NCBI GenBank assembly: GCA_035275625.1
Contig: DATEMK010000072.1
Location: 1-24,213 of the forward strand
Direction of reading: 5' to 3'
From: DATEMK01 sp035275625
GTDB lineage: Bacteria; Bacteroidota; Bacteroidia; AKYH767-A; OLB10
DNA: 24,213 nucleotides
The translations under genes and the position numbers were made by a program. Positions 21,069 through 24,213 of the stretch are shown piece by piece (within the stretch, counting starts at the first letter, position 1; each line of letters opens with the position of its first letter). The notes beneath the pieces were generated by a model that saw only the letters and a program-made list of their open reading frames with translations, was not told where the DNA came from and made no database searches.

Positions 21069-22712
21069 ATGAAAAAGCTAATTCTCCCCGCCTTTCTTTT
21101 TTGTTGCATGGTTGCAAAATCACAAAACACATTCCAGAAAGTATATAATTATCCGGCAGATGCACAATGCTTCGGGGCATATCAAACTTCTGATAATAAT
21201 TATATCATGACAGGTGTTGCTGATATAAACGGATTCAAATTATTTGTGTCAAAACAAGATTGCGAAGGAAATCCCCAGTGGAGCAAAACTTATAACGCAA
21301 GTTCTACCATCGGAAATATTTCACAGCGCGTTATTGAATCTTCCACTGGCGGATATGTAATGGCAGGAAGTGCAGGAAGTTTTAACGCTTACAACATTGA
21401 AGTGGTGCGCATGGATAAAAATGGAAATTCAACCTGGAAAAAAATGCTGACCGGAAATAACGATGATGTTGTAAATGCAATTATTCAAACTTCAGATTAT
21501 GGGTACGCTTTGGCAGGAAAAACAAATTCCTTCGGCCAGGATGCCGGCACTCCTTATTATGATGCATATCTTGCAAAGATTGACAGCAACGGAACTTTTT
21601 TGTGGGGAAAAACTTTTGGTACTGCGCAAAATTATGATGAGGCATTTGACGTGGTAGAAACTCCTGATCACGGTTTTGCGCTCACCGGGCGTTACATTAC
21701 CAACGGAGCATTTCATGCCATGCTTTTAAAAACCGACAGCATCGGTGGATTCAAATATATAAAAACGTATGGCGACAGCAATCACAGCACAAATGGATTT
21801 GCACTGATCAATATTCCTGGCGGAGGATTTGCCATTACAGGCAGCACCACTGTTTTAAAAAATAGTTTCCAGGATTATCCGGATGAGCTTTTGATAAGAA
21901 CAGATCAGAACGGAGATACATTATGGACCCGCGCCTGGCATGGTTCCAATTCTGATAGTTTTGAAAATGCAAGCTCATTGCTGATGACTCCAAACGGAGG
22001 CTTTGTAATGGCTGTTGCTACAGCATCGTATCCCACCATTGGTTTTGTGCCCAACAAACACATGATTCTGCAAACAGATGCCTCAGGTCATATTCTCCTG
22101 GCAAGGACATATAATAATGGCGGCTCCCATTATCCTTACCTTACAAAAGCTGTAGATGGTTTTGGCTACCTGGTTTCAGGATTCAGTAATTTTTATACTC
22201 CCGATTTTAATCCGCTGCTGATTCGAACAGACAATTTGTTTCAAAGCGGCTGCAATGAAACGGATGTAACAGCAATGACAATTGAACAGCAGCCAAATCT
22301 TTTTGTAAAAACTCCCATTTGTGTGCTTGATTCAGGTGGAGGAGTTATTAATGCTACAACAGAAAGTTCCTTTTCATTTACAATTACTTCTCTTTGTGAA
22401 AATATTGTTGACAGCTGTACCACCACCTCTGTTGCTGAAAACATGAATGATCAATTAAATATCCGGGTATTCCCGAACCCTGCAACTGATTATTTAAAGA
22501 TTCATTTTTCAAAAATAATCCCGATAGCTATCGGGACAGAACTGATTATTTTTAATACAGATGGAAAAGAAGTTTTTCACAAAAATGTACCCGGTAAAAA
22601 TTTTGATGGCAGCATTGATGTGAGAAATTACCAGGAAGGAATTTATTTTATAACCATAAAAAATGCAGAAGGAACTTTGCTCAGCAGGAAAATTTCAATC
22701 ATCAGGAATTGA
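21069..22712 (+). CDS. Secreted beta-propeller-like protein with T9SS sorting domain
   Basis: 547 aa. A signal peptide (1-19, ending AKSQ) is followed by about six to seven repeats of roughly 50-60 residues with the pattern W-x-K-T-Y ... D/GGY/F-x-x-x-G, for example TSDYGYALAGKTNSFG and TPDHGFALTGRYITNG. This suggests a beta-propeller. The last about 85 residues form a type A T9SS C-terminal domain: FPNPATDYLKIHFS (the PNP motif), YQEGIYFITI and a final RKISIIRN. It should be exported by Sec, then across the outer membrane by T9SS and anchored or released. In the sorting domain, an 18-bp palindrome encodes the residues IPIAIG. It overlaps the convergent WD40 gene by 11 bp. Confidence 0.88.
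   Translation: MKKLILPAFLFCCMVAKSQNTFQKVYNYPADAQCFGAYQTSDNNYIMTGVADINGFKLFVSKQDCEGNPQWSKTYNASSTIGNISQRVIESSTGGYVMAGSAGSFNAYNIEVVRMDKNGNSTWKKMLTGNNDDVVNAIIQTSDYGYALAGKTNSFGQDAGTPYYDAYLAKIDSNGTFLWGKTFGTAQNYDEAFDVVETPDHGFALTGRYITNGAFHAMLLKTDSIGGFKYIKTYGDSNHSTNGFALINIPGGGFAITGSTTVLKNSFQDYPDELLIRTDQNGDTLWTRAWHGSNSDSFENASSLLMTPNGGFVMAVATASYPTIGFVPNKHMILQTDASGHILLARTYNNGGSHYPYLTKAVDGFGYLVSGFSNFYTPDFNPLLIRTDNLFQSGCNETDVTAMTIEQQPNLFVKTPICVLDSGGGVINATTESSFSFTITSLCENIVDSCTTTSVAENMNDQLNIRVFPNPATDYLKIHFSKIIPIAIGTELIIFNTDGKEVFHKNVPGKNFDGSIDVRNYQEGIYFITIKNAEGTLLSRKISIIRN
22519..22536. repeat. 18-bp perfect palindrome inside the T9SS sorting domain
   Basis: TCCCGATAGCTATCGGGA reads identically on both strands and is translated in frame as part of IPIAIG. 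The same palindrome is a frequent interspersed element of Bacteroidota genomes (recall). Confidence 0.7.
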
Positions 22713-23610
22713 CTTGCCAAACGATAATTGAGCGATCATCACTCCCTGAAATAAGTAAATCATTTTTCCAAAGAAGTTTATTTACTGAATTCAAATGTCC
22801 CTCGTATTTTTCCTTATCTAATCTTATCAGCACATTAAAATTTTCTGCATCCCAGATTTTTACAGTTTTATCACGGCTTGCCGTGGCAAAATATTTTTTA
22901 CCAGGACTGAATACGATGGAGTAAATCGCATAATTGTGAGCCGGAATGGAAGTCATCAGCTTGTAATTGTTCTTTACATCAAAAATATTGAGATGCGCAT
23001 CGCGTGAACCGGATAACAGGTAATCGCCATCCCGCGAAAATTGAACTGCATTCACAGAAAATTTTTCTTTGTGAGCCTGCCATCTTTTCTTCAATTCAAG
23101 CGATGGCAAATCAAAAACACATATACTTCCTTCACCGCAACCGACAGCTGCGTCTTTTTGTTGCGGATGAATGGCAACGCTTCTTAATTTTTCGTCTGCC
23201 AGCTTTATTGATTTAATCAATGTGAAATCATCCAGGCGGCTTATCGAAAAAGTTCCTTCACCTCCAAGGGAAAATAAAAGATTATGGGCCGAAGAATAAT
23301 CCAGATCAAAAACTCCCGCTGCATGATACTTCAACAACCGTATTTCTTTTCTTGTCAGAAGATCAATCACATGAATTCCACCTGCTGATTGCCCGACTAA
23401 TAAAACTTTTTTCTCCGGAATAAGTTTCAGTGAATAAATTATTTCAGGAACCTGAGCAAGCATTTGTCCGTTTTCTGTTGATGTCAAATCCCATTCGGCA
23501 ACAATACGATCTCCGCTTCCTGAAAAGAATTTGTTTTCTTCCAAAGAGTTTTCAAGTGCATATACAGCACTTGAATGCCCTGTTAAATGAGTAATTTTTT
23601 TTACTTCCAT
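22702..23610 (-). CDS. WD40-repeat protein, seven-bladed propeller
   Basis: 302 aa, no signal peptide, so cytoplasmic. Seven WD-type blades can be counted, most ending in a WD-like dipeptide: AEWDL, IHVIDL, FSISRL, ICVFDL, LNIFDV, VKIWDA and IIVWQV. Blades 5-7 have the cleanest GH...D...WD pattern (for example GKKYFATASRDKTVKIWDA). Stand-alone seven-blade proteins usually act as protein-binding platforms; the partner is unknown. It is not a T9SS or enzyme-fused form. The stop overlaps the convergent T9SS cargo gene by 11 bp. Upstream, 51 bp separate it from the divergent rhomboid gene, with back-to-back -7 boxes. Confidence 0.9.
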   Translation of the reverse strand: MEVKKITHLTGHSSAVYALENSLEENKFFSGSGDRIVAEWDLTSTENGQMLAQVPEIIYSLKLIPEKKVLLVGQSAGGIHVIDLLTRKEIRLLKYHAAGVFDLDYSSAHNLLFSLGGEGTFSISRLDDFTLIKSIKLADEKLRSVAIHPQQKDAAVGCGEGSICVFDLPSLELKKRWQAHKEKFSVNAVQFSRDGDYLLSGSRDAHLNIFDVKNNYKLMTSIPAHNYAIYSIVFSPGKKYFATASRDKTVKIWDAENFNVLIRLDKEKYEGHLNSVNKLLWKNDLLISGSDDRSIIVWQVNS

Positions 23611-23623
23611 ATCAATCTGTTCG

Positions 23624-23631
23624 CAAAGTAA
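23624..23631 (-). promoter_or_regulatory. -7 box of the WD40 gene
   Basis: Minus-strand TTACTTTG is one base off TAnnTTTG, 13 bp before the ATG at 23610, which implies a leader of only about 7 nt. Confidence 0.45.
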
Positions 23632-23647
23632 ATCAAATTTGAATCAG

Positions 23648-23655
23648 TACTTTTG
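23648..23655 (+). promoter_or_regulatory. -7 box of the rhomboid gene (probable leaderless start)
   Basis: TACTTTTG is a perfect TAnnTTTG. It ends 6 bp before the ATG at 23662, so transcription would start at or next to the A of the start codon. A -33 element is not clear. Confidence 0.5.
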
Positions 23656-23661
23656 ACAGGA

Positions 23662-24213
23662 ATGAATCCCGAGCAAAAAACTATTCTAAAAAGTTTTATT
23701 CCTCCATTTATTTTCGTTGCAGTTTTATGGATTGTAAAATTCACTGAAATTATTTTTGAAACCAGTTTTGCCGATTACGGTGTGTTTCCCAGGCATACGG
23801 AAGGTTTAATAGGCATCGTTACCGCTCCGCTTATACATGCCGATTTTGAACATCTTATTTCCAATTCAATCCCGCTGCTGATCTTAGGCGCTACTTTGTT
23901 TTATTTTTACAGAGAACTTGCATTAAAAGTTTTCGTTCTTTCCTATTTATTAAGCGGATTCTGGCTATGGATCATGGGGCGTGAAAACTATCATATTGGC
24001 GCAAGCGGTGTATTATATGGATTGGTCACTTTTTTATTTTTCAGCGGAGTTTTACGCAAACATACAGGATTGATGGCTTTGTCATTACTGGTTGTTTTTC
24101 TCTATGGAGGATTGATATGGGGAATATTTCCATTGTTCAAAGTCATTTCATGGGAATCGCATCTTTGCGGATCATTAGCAGGAATTCTTCTTGCGTTTGT
24201 TTACAGAAAAGAA
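23662..24213 (+). CDS. Rhomboid family intramembrane serine protease (3' end outside window)
   Basis: 184 codons from ATG with no stop before the window ends. At least five hydrophobic helices are visible (about 11-30, 48-60, 66-82, 89-106, 117-130 and beyond). Family signatures: HADFEHLISN (His64 and Asn68, the HxxxN loop), HIGASGVLYG with the catalytic Ser115 in GASG, and SHLCGSLAG with the catalytic His167. Rhomboids cut transmembrane substrates within the membrane. The spacing of Ser and His (52 residues) and the glycine pattern are normal, so it appears active. It is divergent from the WD40 gene. Confidence 0.88.
   Translation, partial: MNPEQKTILKSFIPPFIFVAVLWIVKFTEIIFETSFADYGVFPRHTEGLIGIVTAPLIHADFEHLISNSIPLLILGATLFYFYRELALKVFVLSYLLSGFWLWIMGRENYHIGASGVLYGLVTFLFFSGVLRKHTGLMALSLLVVFLYGGLIWGIFPLFKVISWESHLCGSLAGILLAFVYRKE

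Overview
The window looks like chromosomal DNA of a Bacteroidota organism, probably from the Chitinophagales/Sphingobacteriales side (inference). The support is AT-rich DNA, promoters with the Bacteroidota -7 box TAnnTTTG and no obvious Shine-Dalgarno sequences, a type IX secretion (T9SS) C-terminal sorting domain, and families typical of the phylum: Omp28, DUF6029, PorT-like barrels, OmpA with TSP3 repeats, and a grpE-dnaJ pair. No tRNA, rRNA, phage, CRISPR array or intact insertion sequence was seen.

Layout. Positions 1-8457 are entirely on the minus strand. In transcription order they hold an AraC-family regulator (8457-7870), a putative small RNA (about 7805-7645), an OmpA/TSP3 outer-membrane protein (7525-6068) with a perfect terminator, then an envelope-flavoured set: PqiA-like protein, AI-2E family permease, alpha/beta hydrolase, BamA/TamA-like barrel, a small cupin, and the first 35 codons of a fatty-acid desaturase running off the window. 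Positions 8669-12536 (plus) hold murA, a TlpA-like thioredoxin, and grpE-dnaJ. A decayed NAD(P)-binding epimerase pseudogene (12545-13088, minus) separates these from a histone-tail-like SWIB protein. Positions 13829-18509 (plus) form a secreted/outer-membrane run (TlpA-like, DUF6029 barrel, Omp28 lipoprotein, PorT-like barrel) ending in ubiX, followed by a 63-aa protein. queG and ruvB are on the minus strand; a T9SS cargo protein and a WD40 protein converge on each other, and a rhomboid protease begins at the right edge.

Main discovery candidate. Four minus-strand promoters, in front of the desaturase, the cupin, the ompA-like gene and an otherwise empty stretch ending in a rho-independent terminator, share one architecture: an extended distal box AATRTGTGAATNATGTAAC, 11 nt, a second copy ATTRTGTAAY, then 21 nt (20 in one case) to a -7 box YACYTTTR. 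The 21-bp direct-repeat phasing is identical in all four. The proximal copy sits where the -33 element should be. This looks like an activator regulon controlling membrane lipid, surface protein and a small RNA. The AraC-family gene lies immediately beside two of the sites, and one site overlaps its stop codon, so it is the obvious but unproven candidate regulator.

Other points of note are a MurA with Asp replacing the usual active-site Cys (predicted fosfomycin insensitivity), an orphan plus-strand terminator with a second hairpin upstream of murA, a dense set of palindromes between ruvB and the T9SS gene, an 18-bp palindrome read in frame through a T9SS sorting domain, TTG starts for ruvB and the PorT-like gene, and a probable leaderless rhomboid transcript.
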